This document shows, piece after piece, positions 8,985-17,027 of a DNA stretch of 53,106 nt. A program made the translations under genes and the position numbers. Under the pieces are notes generated by a model, which did no database searches, was not told the DNA's origin, and worked only from the letters and a program-made list of their open reading frames with translations. Position 1 is the stretch's first letter; every line of letters begins with the position of its first letter. This stretch comes from an uncultured Lachnospiraceae bacterium (GTDB taxonomy: Bacteria > Bacillota > Clostridia > Lachnospirales > Lachnospiraceae), in the NCBI GenBank assembly GCA_947630805.1, contig CANRIV010000012.1:1-53106 (forward strand), written 5' to 3'.

Positions 8985-9608
8985 TTAATATATAATATAA
9001 CTGATTCCGTCTTCCTGTTTTGCTGTCGTTACAATACCATCTTCGCTTACCTTGCAGTTGTCACTGACATATTGTATTTTAGCATCCAGCTGCACAAAGT
9101 ATTGTTCCTTTACCACAAGTAAATTTTTATTTTCTAATTTGTTTATTTCATCCGCCTCTACAGTTTTCTTTCCGTCCGGCGATTTGAAGCTTCCTTGGAT
9201 TTCACAATTCTTATTTTCACTTATACTTCCAATATAAAATTCTTTTTCATCTATTCTATTGTACTCTTTTATATATGTAGCAAAATCATAGATGGTGGCA
9301 AAATCGAGACACAATGTTGCCACTTCACTTTTTATTTGAAATTTTTCAATCGTAATTGCTCCACTCACAGAAGCTTGGCTGCTCTTATTATAATCTGCAA
9401 CCTCTTCTTCTATTTTACTTTTTAATTCGTCTTTATTGTAATATTCCTTATCAAAGCTTTCCGATACCGCATACGTTACCGAGCCGTCGTCTTTTATGTA
9501 AATTGCACTCTGATTTTTATTCAAATCAATCTTACCCACAGTATGCCCACATGCTGTCATGCTCAAAACAAGAACTATTGCCATTATAAATGACATTAAT
9601 TTCTTCAT
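8985..9608 (-). CDS. Hypothetical lipoprotein
   Basis: The frame is open from 9674, but the start at 9608 is preferred. It has AAAGGAG upstream, and only from there does the protein begin with a proper lipoprotein signal (MKKLMSFIMAIVLVLSMTAC). The mature protein would be about 188 residues, anchored by the Cys of the LSMTAC lipobox on the outer face of the membrane. It contains SAIYIKDDGSVTYAVSESFD and an alternating polar/hydrophobic pattern suggesting a beta-rich fold, with no catalytic motif that I recognise. It sits between recO and glyS on the same strand and is probably co-transcribed. Function unknown. Confidence 0.75.
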   Translation of the reverse strand: MKKLMSFIMAIVLVLSMTACGHTVGKIDLNKNQSAIYIKDDGSVTYAVSESFDKEYYNKDELKSKIEEEVADYNKSSQASVSGAITIEKFQIKSEVATLCLDFATIYDFATYIKEYNRIDEKEFYIGSISENKNCEIQGSFKSPDGKKTVEADEINKLENKNLLVVKEQYFVQLDAKIQYVSDNCKVSEDGIVTTAKQEDGISYIIY

Positions 9609-9682
9609 ATTGATTTTCTCCTTTGCTTTGTTTTTCCTCAGAATAATTCTAAACTCTATGACTGCTAATTTCAACCATATTT

Positions 9683-10414
9683 TTATAGAAATTCCAGAGA
9701 ATGAAACTTTTTATCAATATGTTTCTTCATGTAACTTTCCACAATTCTGTTCATCTCCTCCAGTATTTCCTCTGTCACTGTAAACGTAAATAATTTACCA
9801 AAAGGGGAAGTAACAATAAACTGAAGCGCATAAAGCGCTGAGTCGCTGATTATCTGGTTTTTTGGTACGGGACCGTGACATTGTTTGCATATCATTGTAT
9901 CATGTAACGGGTCGTAATAGTCCAGATGTTCTGTTTTTCCACAGTTGCCACAGGTAAACAAATTCGGATATTCTCCATTAATTACCAGTGTTTTCAGTTC
10001 ATAAATGCACCGGACAAGCTGATTGGAAAGCGTATCATGGGTCAGAGCTTTCATGGACAGATACAGCAGTCTTAACGTATCGGAAGCTTCGATTCCTTCT
10101 CTTCCATAGTAATCTGCCAGTTCCAGAAAGTACATTCCCATATACATACTGTCGATATCATTCATTGTATTACTGAAATATTCATGAATTTTCATTCCGG
10201 TAACAGTATAAGCATTTCTACCCTGATACAGAGTAAATTCTCCGAACGCCATCGGCTGGCTTCCTCCCAGATACTGACTCGTCGGTTTTCTTGCCCCTCT
10301 GGCAAACGCAGTAATTTTTCCCAGTTCCTTTGTCAATATCACAAGACGTTTATCATATTCACTTATAGGCATCGCGGAAATTACCATTCCCGCCACTGTA
10401 ATTTTTTCTGTCAT
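9683..10414 (-). CDS. recO: DNA repair protein RecO
   Basis: RecO works with RecR and RecF to load RecA on SSB-coated single-stranded DNA in gap repair. The 243-residue length is typical. The N-terminal OB-fold starts with MTEKITVAGMVISAMPISEY and contains the basic stretch AFARGARKP. A four-Cys zinc site follows, C155-X2-C158 and C176-X2-C179, as in Gram-positive RecO. GCGG lies before the ATG. The start overlaps the end of the upstream YqzL-like frame by 56 bases, which suggests translational coupling. Its neighbours era and glyS match the conserved Firmicute block. Confidence 0.95.
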   Translation of the reverse strand: MTEKITVAGMVISAMPISEYDKRLVILTKELGKITAFARGARKPTSQYLGGSQPMAFGEFTLYQGRNAYTVTGMKIHEYFSNTMNDIDSMYMGMYFLELADYYGREGIEASDTLRLLYLSMKALTHDTLSNQLVRCIYELKTLVINGEYPNLFTCGNCGKTEHLDYYDPLHDTMICKQCHGPVPKNQIISDSALYALQFIVTSPFGKLFTFTVTEEILEEMNRIVESYMKKHIDKKFHSLEFL

Positions 10415-10547
10415 CTGTTTGTCCGCCTTCTATAACCGATAGAAAGTTTTCTCTCGCCTTTTGTAATCTTCTCTCATCTGCATATTTCAAATAATCTTCA
10501 ACTTTTCCCGTTGATTCAAAAACTTTCCAGCTTTCTAAATTATCCAT
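10359..10547 (-). CDS. YqzL-like small protein
   Basis: A 62-residue protein with GGAGGG six bases before its ATG. The N-terminal half, ESWKVFESTGKVEDYLKYAD, matches the pattern of YqzL, a small conserved protein of unknown function often encoded between era and recO in Firmicutes. The last 18 codons overlap recO in another frame, so the unconserved tail may simply be read through the recO start region. YqzL itself is about 47 residues, so the longer tail fits that view. Similarity was judged by eye. Confidence 0.65.
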   Translation of the reverse strand: MDNLESWKVFESTGKVEDYLKYADERRLQKARENFLSVIEGGQTDDRKNYSGGNGNFRDAYK

Positions 10548-10654
10548 CTTATCCCTCCGTATTTTAGATTCAGTCTGATTTTACGGACCGATAAGATTAT
10601 CATTTCCACTGCACTGTTTTGTATGCGCAGTTTCCCTTTGCAAATATTGGAAAC

Positions 10655-11557
10655 CTATTTTTCGTCTCTATAACCATAATTTTTCATAAGCAGTTCACTA
10701 TCCCTCCAGTCTTTGCGCACTTTGACCCAAAGCTGCAGATTTACTTTTTTTTCAAGTTGCTGCTCTATTTCATACCGCGCATTCATTCCGATTTTTTTCA
10801 GCATACTTCCTTTTTTTCCGATAATAATTCCCTTGTGGGATTCTTTCTCGCAAATAATAGTAGCCTCGATATCTACAATATTTCCCCTGCTTCTCTCTTT
10901 CATTTTCTCTATCGTCACGGCAATTCCATGCGGCACTTCCTCATCCAGAGCATGGAGAGATTTCTCCCGAATTAATTCTGCTACAATCTGACGCATCGGT
11001 TGGTCGGTAACCGTATCCTCATCATAATACATAGGTCCTTGCGGCAGATATTTCAGTATCTGTTCGATAATTGTGTCAACATTGTATCCTTTTAATGCGG
11101 AAGCCGGAATAATTTCATCAAAATCATAAATTTTTCTGTAAGTATCAATAAACGTCAGTACCTCCTCCTGCTTTACCGTATCTGTCTTATTAATTACCAG
11201 GATAACAGGTACCTGTACATCCGCTAACTGTTCTGCAATATGACGCTCCCCGGCGCCAATAAAAGTGTCCGGCTCTACCAGCCACATAATCAGGTCCACC
11301 TCTTTGAGTGTCTTTTCAGCAACATGGACCATATATTCCCCCAGTCTGTTTTTTGCTTTGTGAATACCCGGTGTATCCAAAAACACAATCTGCCCCTTTT
11401 CGCAGGTATATACTGTCTGTATTTTATTTCTTGTCGTCTGTGGTTTTTTGGATGTAATTGCTATTTTTTGACCGATAATCTGATTCATCAATGTAGATTT
11501 TCCCACGTTAGGTCTGCCAATCAACGCTACAAATCCTGAATTTATTTTTTCTTCCAT
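10655..11557 (-). CDS. era: GTPase Era
   Basis: Ribosome-associated GTPase that binds the 3' end of 16S rRNA and assists 30S maturation. At 300 residues it has the usual length. The P-loop GRPNVGKS is at residues 14-21, G3 DTPG at 61-64 and G4 NKTD near residue 124. A C-terminal KH domain contains IIGKKGSMLKKIG, the RNA-binding loop. AGAGG precedes the ATG. It lies upstream of the YqzL-like gene and recO on the same strand, the expected order. Confidence 0.97.
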   Translation of the reverse strand: MEEKINSGFVALIGRPNVGKSTLMNQIIGQKIAITSKKPQTTRNKIQTVYTCEKGQIVFLDTPGIHKAKNRLGEYMVHVAEKTLKEVDLIMWLVEPDTFIGAGERHIAEQLADVQVPVILVINKTDTVKQEEVLTFIDTYRKIYDFDEIIPASALKGYNVDTIIEQILKYLPQGPMYYDEDTVTDQPMRQIVAELIREKSLHALDEEVPHGIAVTIEKMKERSRGNIVDIEATIICEKESHKGIIIGKKGSMLKKIGMNARYEIEQQLEKKVNLQLWVKVRKDWRDSELLMKNYGYRDEK

Positions 11558-11639
11558 GTTATCCTCTTTTACCTCTTGTCTATTGTCTGATAATTATATT
11601 TTTGATTTTTATGGTTTTTACCATGAAATACTTTTGGTA

Positions 11640-14576
11640 TTATCCAAGTTCTTTTGTCTCCCGGAACAGCTCTCTTGCTCCCTGAACTGCACTCTTGCTT
11701 CCAACCACACATATATTGTTTTTGTCCAACACAGTTTTTATTAGCGGAGCGAGGTTTCTGATATCTTTTTCTGTTGTATGGAGTACTTTTTCTCTCTCTT
11801 TCTTTAAGATTGTATTGTCAATACCCGCAAAATAATTTCCAAGTTCTCTGATACTCTGGTCATATGCACCGAGCGGTGTGTCCAGATTACTGATAGTTCC
11901 TATAATAAATTTCCTCATTTCTCTCTCGTCGGCCGTAAAGTTTTCAATGTAGTCCGCTGCATTCAGATAAACATCACTGGTCTTTTTTAAATTTGGATCC
12001 CTGTAGGATGTAAAGAAAACGTCTCCGCCTCTTCCTACCAGACAGTTGCATCCATATGCGCCGCCCAGTACTCGGATATTATTCCACAAATATTCACTGC
12101 GCATAATATTTCCTAACACCAGAAGACTACCATCAAACGGTATTTTTTTACCCGGAGGATTATAATTTCCTACTCTGGCCACATACTGTACCTGACCAGG
12201 GGTCTCAAATCCTTCGTTTTTCTGACATGGAACAAACTCCCATCCGTCAAACTGTTCCTGATAAACCGCCGTATCTTCATACATTTTATTTTTCAGTTGA
12301 AGAAAACGTCTCTTTCCTTCTTCATAACTCTCTTTACTTCCAGCATAATTCAGCAACATTCTATCTTTGCGGAAAACTTTTTTTATGGTCTCAGAAAGCA
12401 TTGCGACCAATTCCTGTTTTCTTTGCTCAAACGAATCTAATATCTCTTCAACAAATTTGTAAAAACTAATTCCTGCAATCTGTTCTCTGATATAGTATGC
12501 CTTCGAGTAATAAGACATTGCGCGCAGTCTTGCCGCGCTGTCTCCGGACTGCATAATCGAAGTATTCAACCGGGATTTTAATTCTTCCAGAATTTCTTTC
12601 AGTCTCTTTGTATCTTCAAATGTCGTTTTGCAGATAATTTCCTCTACCAGAGAAAAGGCCTTTTCCATCTTCGTATCCATCATTTTCGTATGAATTTCCA
12701 TATTAAAGACAATCTTATCTGTTTTTTGATTTTGATACAACGCTGTATCAAATGCCAGTCCTCCTAAGTTCAAATCAATATCTGTGTTAAGTTTTGCATA
12801 ACTTCTATCTGTATCCATAAATGCAAGAAGATATTTCAATAATCCAATATAGGGGTGATATTTCTGAGGCAAATCTGAACAGTCAAAAACAAAATCCAAA
12901 TATCCTATTCCATTTGTGAAAAGTCCATTATAGAGCATAACTGTGTAATCCACAGTCTCCTCCTGTCGGATAGAAGGTCTTGGCTCCGGATTAATGTCCG
13001 ATATTTTCAATAATGGAATGACCGACAATTCCTCCGCGGTAGAAGGCTGTTCCTGAAAAGCTTTCAGCTCTGCTGTCTCCCTCACCAGTTTTTCCAACTC
13101 TTTCTCCGTCATTGATGCTTTTTTCTGTGCCAGTTTTTCTGCCAGCTGCTTTTCTTTTTCTTCCGTTAATCCCTTTTTCGGTTTTAACACGACAACGGAA
13201 CAGTGTGTATTTTCCAACAAATATTTTTTTATCAACTGTTCAAAGTAATCTGTATTTATTTTCTCTCGCAATTCTTCAAATATTCCATTGGTTTCTAAAT
13301 GTATAAACGGCTGGCTGTCACTGTACAACCACGAAGACATAATTTCCAACCCCCACATTAATCCTTTTGGATATCGTCCAAAGTCCGCTTCCCTCGTCTT
13401 AAATTCCAGACTGTTCAACCCTGCCAGAAGAGCATCTTTATCAATTCCTTCAGATACAATATGAGTCAGTGTATCATTTATCAGGCGGATAAATTTTTCT
13501 TTTTCCTCAATATCCGTATATTTTGCTATAATACTGTATACGGGCTGAAGTACATCCGTCTCGTACTGTCCATAAACATCTTTACCAATTCCCGCACGAA
13601 TTAATGCCTGTTTTAAAGGGGCACCCGGCATTTCCATCAAAGCATATTCTATAATCTGAAACGCAATGCTTAACTTTGCATCTAAATTATCTCCAATCAC
13701 ATAATTGGCAGATAGTACGGCATTTTCTTTTTCCTGCTCGCCATCTGATATGGCATACTCTCTTTCTATTTCCCTTGCCTCGGAAAAAGGCTTCTGATAT
13801 GGAATATGTGAATCTATCGGCAGAGCGTCATAGTTCCCCAGATATTCTTGATCCATCCACTCAAGCCGTTCTACCATATCCATATCACCATACAGATAAA
13901 TATAACTGTTGGATGGATGATAATATTTTTGATGAAATTCCAAATATTTTTCATAAGAAAGTTCAGGAATAAAATCAGGGTCGCCGCCGGATTCACATCC
14001 ATATCCGTTGTCCGGAAACAGAGATTGCAAAGTGACTCTATCGTTGATTCCATCCACGGAAGAATAGACTCCTTTCATCTCATTATAAACAATACCATTA
14101 TATATCAGATTAGCATCTTTATCTTCCAATTCATAATGCCAGCCCTCCTGCTGAAATATTTTTTCTTCCTGATAAATATTAGGCTTTAATACTGCATCCA
14201 TATATATGTGCATAAGATTCTTAAAATCCTGCATATTATAACTTGCTATCGGATAAACTGTTTTGTCAGGATAGGTCATTGCATTTAAAAATGTATTCAG
14301 AGACCCCTTTACAAGTTCCATAAAAGGATCCTTTACCGGAAATTTTTCCGACCCGCAAAGGACCGTGTGCTCAATGATATGAGGCACGCCCGTATCATCT
14401 TTGACCGGTGTTCGGAATCCAATCTGAAATACCTTATTGTCATCATCATTGGAAAGCAGCACAACCCTTGCCCCTGTCTTTTTATGTTTTAAAAGCAGAC
14501 AGCGGGAATTTACCTCTTCAATTTGCTTGTCAATAATAACTTCATAGGCAGTCACGTCTTTTATTTCTTTTTTCAT
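11640..14576 (-). CDS. M16C family zinc metallopeptidase (presequence-protease-like)
   Basis: A large inverzincin-type peptidase that degrades unfolded peptides inside a closing chamber; bacterial homologues are cytosolic. The frame is open to 14663, but the ATG at 14576 has AAGGAGA seven bases upstream and begins MKKEIKDVTAYE, a typical family start, giving 978 residues. The inverted zinc motif HIIEH is at residues 66-70, inside GVPHIIEHTVLCGSEKFPV, and a downstream NEMKGVYSS supplies the likely third metal ligand. The two-halves arrangement with a central coiled coil (EKEKQLAEKLAQKK, near residue 490) is as expected. It lies upstream of era by 82 bases and may share its transcript. Confidence 0.92.
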   Translation of the reverse strand: MKKEIKDVTAYEVIIDKQIEEVNSRCLLLKHKKTGARVVLLSNDDDNKVFQIGFRTPVKDDTGVPHIIEHTVLCGSEKFPVKDPFMELVKGSLNTFLNAMTYPDKTVYPIASYNMQDFKNLMHIYMDAVLKPNIYQEEKIFQQEGWHYELEDKDANLIYNGIVYNEMKGVYSSVDGINDRVTLQSLFPDNGYGCESGGDPDFIPELSYEKYLEFHQKYYHPSNSYIYLYGDMDMVERLEWMDQEYLGNYDALPIDSHIPYQKPFSEAREIEREYAISDGEQEKENAVLSANYVIGDNLDAKLSIAFQIIEYALMEMPGAPLKQALIRAGIGKDVYGQYETDVLQPVYSIIAKYTDIEEKEKFIRLINDTLTHIVSEGIDKDALLAGLNSLEFKTREADFGRYPKGLMWGLEIMSSWLYSDSQPFIHLETNGIFEELREKINTDYFEQLIKKYLLENTHCSVVVLKPKKGLTEEKEKQLAEKLAQKKASMTEKELEKLVRETAELKAFQEQPSTAEELSVIPLLKISDINPEPRPSIRQEETVDYTVMLYNGLFTNGIGYLDFVFDCSDLPQKYHPYIGLLKYLLAFMDTDRSYAKLNTDIDLNLGGLAFDTALYQNQKTDKIVFNMEIHTKMMDTKMEKAFSLVEEIICKTTFEDTKRLKEILEELKSRLNTSIMQSGDSAARLRAMSYYSKAYYIREQIAGISFYKFVEEILDSFEQRKQELVAMLSETIKKVFRKDRMLLNYAGSKESYEEGKRRFLQLKNKMYEDTAVYQEQFDGWEFVPCQKNEGFETPGQVQYVARVGNYNPPGKKIPFDGSLLVLGNIMRSEYLWNNIRVLGGAYGCNCLVGRGGDVFFTSYRDPNLKKTSDVYLNAADYIENFTADEREMRKFIIGTISNLDTPLGAYDQSIRELGNYFAGIDNTILKKEREKVLHTTEKDIRNLAPLIKTVLDKNNICVVGSKSAVQGARELFRETKELG

Positions 14577-14725
14577 CAATAATCTCCTTTTCACTGTTTC
14601 AAAAATTTTATATCTTTTGTTTTTAAACTTTATTTCATAATTCGTTAGTGTATATATTACCATATTTTAACTATTCTATCCACAACAGCTTCAGGGATTA
14701 AAAGCCCCTCTTGAGAGCATAAACA

Positions 14726-14808
14726 AAGAGCTGCATCATAAACTTTGTCCCCATCAGACATTTTTATGTCCAATTTTTAAGACAGATTTTTATCTGCAGC
14801 TTTTTTTC
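14726..14808 (+). other. Structured intergenic segment, possible small RNA or terminator
   Basis: Read on the plus strand, an outer stem (AAAGAGCTGCA at 14726-14736 with TGCAGCTTTTT from 14796) encloses two 5-bp hairpins with TTTT loops (14758-14771 and 1484-position group 14784-14797). The segment ends in seven Ts at 14802-14808. No plus-strand gene precedes it. It fills much of the 329-base gap between the M16C start and bioY. A 23-codon minus-strand frame (14691-14762) crosses it, but without a ribosome-binding site. Confidence 0.35.
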
Positions 14809-14905
14809 CTATTTTCTATTCTTTTATTTTTGAAAATCATGTATATACTTCTTTATGTAATACATCCGTTTTTTGATTTCATTTTATATTTATATATTCT
14901 TTTAT

Positions 14906-15463
14906 CTAATGAAAAATTTTAACATGTTTTTTTATTCGGTTTACAATCATCGTAGCTACCAACACTTTTACCAAATCCGGGATAATATACGGAACAACAC
15001 ACAACGTAACAGCAGATAAAAAGTCTGTCTTCATCATTGCCATAAACCAAAACGTTCCTACCAAAAAGCAAACCATATCGCCCAGTATCATAGATACTGC
15101 GGTAATCATTATCCCTTCTGCATTTCTTTTTTGAAAAATTTCTGTCATTTTTCCGATAATCAATGCTGTAAAAATAAATCCTATAATATATCCTCCCGTA
15201 GGACCGGCGAGCACGGTCGGACCACCCTTAAATCCCGCAAACACCGGAACACCTGCCAGCCCTAACAGGATATATACCAATATTGCAATAACTCCTTTTT
15301 TTGTCCCCAGCAATGCAGACACAGTAAACACAGCAAAAGTCTGCAAAGTAAAAACCAGCGCTCCTACATTCAGACTAATCCAGGAACATACAACAATAAG
15401 TGCCGTAAATATTCCAATGAGCGCCATATCCTGTACTGTCAAAAATTTTTTCCGTTCTGCCAC
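14906..15463 (-). CDS. bioY: Biotin transporter BioY
   Basis: S-component of an ECF-type biotin uptake system in the membrane. At 185 residues it has five to six hydrophobic segments. Family features include the N-terminal LTVQDMALIGIFTALIVVCSW and the glycine-rich GPTVLAGPTGGYIIGF. The start is GTG, with GGAAGG nine bases upstream. It diverges from birA. Its promoter (TTGACA-17-TAGAAT) overlaps a candidate BirA operator, so biotin repression is likely. No bio biosynthesis genes are in the window, which fits a biotin-scavenging lifestyle, though they could be elsewhere. Confidence 0.93.
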   Translation of the reverse strand: MAERKKFLTVQDMALIGIFTALIVVCSWISLNVGALVFTLQTFAVFTVSALLGTKKGVIAILVYILLGLAGVPVFAGFKGGPTVLAGPTGGYIIGFIFTALIIGKMTEIFQKRNAEGIMITAVSMILGDMVCFLVGTFWFMAMMKTDFLSAVTLCVVPYIIPDLVKVLVATMIVNRIKKHVKIFH

Positions 15464-15497
15464 ATCTGCTACCTTCCTTTTACTAACTTTTTCATTT

Positions 15498-15526
15498 ATT
15501 CTATCGTATAGATTTTAAATTGTCAA
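15498..15526 (-). promoter_or_regulatory. bioY promoter
   Basis: Minus-strand TTGACA (15521-15526), 17-base spacer, TAGAAT (15498-15503). The -35 is a perfect consensus match. Confidence 0.75.
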
Positions 15527-15550
15527 CCATTATATATTTTTAGCTAACGT
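15520..15550. promoter_or_regulatory. Candidate BirA operator
   Basis: TTGTCAAC at 15520-15527 and GCTAACGT at 15543-15550 are imperfect inverted half-sites 15 bases apart. This is the spacing and half-site type of Firmicute BirA boxes. The left half covers the bioY -35, so repressor binding would block bioY. Confidence 0.55.
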
Positions 15551-15564
15551 TTTGTTTCTATAGA

Positions 15565-15593
15565 TTGCAGCCGTATCGCAAAAATGCTATACT
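15565..15593 (+). promoter_or_regulatory. birA promoter
   Basis: TTGCAG (15565-15570), 17-base spacer, extended -10 TGCTATACT (TATACT at 15588-15593). It predicts a leader of about 70 bases before birA. Confidence 0.6.
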
Positions 15594-15668
15594 TTTTTCA
15601 AGAAACACATCGAAACGTCTGAGGGCAATGCGTAAACTAACTATGCACCAAGACAGAACGGAGTTCCT

Positions 15669-16646
15669 ATGAAAATAAAAGATGCAGTATTACAACAATT
15701 AGAAGAAAATAAAGGAAGTTATATTTCCGGAGCTACATTAGCTTCCGCTTTGGGAGTGAGCCGAAATGCAGTTTGGAAATCCATAAAATCATTAGAAAAA
15801 AGCGGGTACCAGATTCATGCAGTTCCAAATAAAGGTTACTGTCTCAGCCTCCAAAACGATATTTTATCTTCTTCAAGTATTGGCAAATATCTGCAGGAAG
15901 ATTTGGATATCTCCATATACAAAAGTGTTACTTCCACGAATACTGTTCTCAAAGAAAAAGCAGAACAGGGCGCCCCTCAGGGAACAGTTATTATTGCAGA
16001 AGAACAGACTGCCGGGAAAGGACGTACCGGCAAAACATTTTACTCTCCAAAAGAAACAGGAATTTATCTGAGTATCTTAGTAAGACCTGATATTCCTGCA
16101 GCGGAAGCATTGTTTCTTACAACCTCCGCCGCTGTCGCAGTAGCCAGGGCAATTGAAGATATATCCGGAAGACCTGCTCAAATCAAATGGGTAAACGACG
16201 TATATCTGGATTTTAAAAAAGTATGTGGAATACTGACGGAAGCCGCTTTTCATATGGAAACAGATACTTTGGATTATGCGATTGTTGGCATTGGAATTAA
16301 TCTTTGTCTTCCCAAAGAGGGATTTCCTTCTTCCATCAAAAATACTGCTACTGCAGTATTTGAAAATAATGCAGATTCCGCTCATAAAAAAAGCATATTA
16401 ATTGCGCATCTTCTCAATTACTTTTTCGAATATTACAGAGACTTTAAGAGCAAACAGTATGTAAAAGAATATATTGCCCGCTCCATGGTTATCGGAAAAG
16501 AAATTTCCATTATAAACGGTCCTGATTCTACCGATGCCGTAGCAATAGAAATTGATGACAGATGCAGATTAAAAGTACGCTTTGCAGATGGCACACAAAA
16601 ATGGTTATCCTCCGGGGAAGTCAGCATAAAAATTCATGAATTCTGA
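15669..16646 (+). CDS. birA: Bifunctional biotin--protein ligase / biotin repressor
   Basis: Activates biotin to biotinyl-AMP and attaches it to carboxylase subunits; with biotinyl-AMP bound it represses biotin genes. The protein has 325 residues. An N-terminal winged helix (ISGATLASALGVSRNAVWKS, residues 19-38) makes it the regulatory type. The ligase domain has the adenylate-binding GKGRTGK at 116-122, and IKWVNDVYL marks the biotin pocket. A small C-terminal SH3-like domain completes it. GGAG precedes the ATG. It diverges from bioY, its probable target, and it is one of few plus-strand genes in the left half. Confidence 0.95.
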   Translation: MKIKDAVLQQLEENKGSYISGATLASALGVSRNAVWKSIKSLEKSGYQIHAVPNKGYCLSLQNDILSSSSIGKYLQEDLDISIYKSVTSTNTVLKEKAEQGAPQGTVIIAEEQTAGKGRTGKTFYSPKETGIYLSILVRPDIPAAEALFLTTSAAVAVARAIEDISGRPAQIKWVNDVYLDFKKVCGILTEAAFHMETDTLDYAIVGIGINLCLPKEGFPSSIKNTATAVFENNADSAHKKSILIAHLLNYFFEYYRDFKSKQYVKEYIARSMVIGKEISIINGPDSTDAVAIEIDDRCRLKVRFADGTQKWLSSGEVSIKIHEF

Positions 16647-16655
16647 AATAATGTG

Positions 16656-17024
16656 TTACTCATAAATTGCACACTTTCTTACAGAAATTTCTGCTTCTTT
16701 CCCATTAGGGTATTGAAATTTTTCAGTGACTGACACATCTAACATGCCATTTTTGTAGTCAACGTCAAGTACTTCTATTTCCAAACTCCCATCGCTGTTT
16801 ATATTCGTACTCAATAAATTTATAAATTGCGCTATCAGCTCATCATTGGAATGAATCTCTTTTTGCTCTTTTACCTGACTATGACTTACCGCCTGTTTTA
16901 CTGCAGCAGAGACAGCCCGGGTTAATTCTTCTTCCCGGTCCGATCGGCTTTCCACAGATAAAATTGCCAGCGATACAAGCATTATAATGACGGCGATTCC
17001 AACTACAGTTATTACCTGTTTCAT
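16656..17024 (-). CDS. Pseudopilin-like protein of the Tad-like operon
   Basis: A 122-residue protein with a single N-terminal membrane segment (VITVVGIAVIIMLVSLAILSV), then a helical stretch and a beta-rich C-terminal part containing EIEVLDVDYKNGMLDVSV. This hydrophobic-helix-plus-small-globular-domain plan is that of TadE/pseudopilin proteins. It is the last gene of the operon, starting 3 bases after the beta-helix gene's stop, and its own stop faces birA 9 bases away. It could prime the pilus or anchor it. No family assignment beyond this architecture can be made by eye. Confidence 0.6.
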   Translation of the reverse strand: MKQVITVVGIAVIIMLVSLAILSVESRSDREEELTRAVSAAVKQAVSHSQVKEQKEIHSNDELIAQFINLLSTNINSDGSLEIEVLDVDYKNGMLDVSVTEKFQYPNGKEAEISVRKCAIYE

Positions 17025-17027
17025 CCT

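Noticed and set aside
11640-14663. Start of the M16C peptidase at 14663
   Set aside because: No ribosome-binding site there; the ATG at 14576 has AAGGAGA at good spacing and a family-typical N-terminus.
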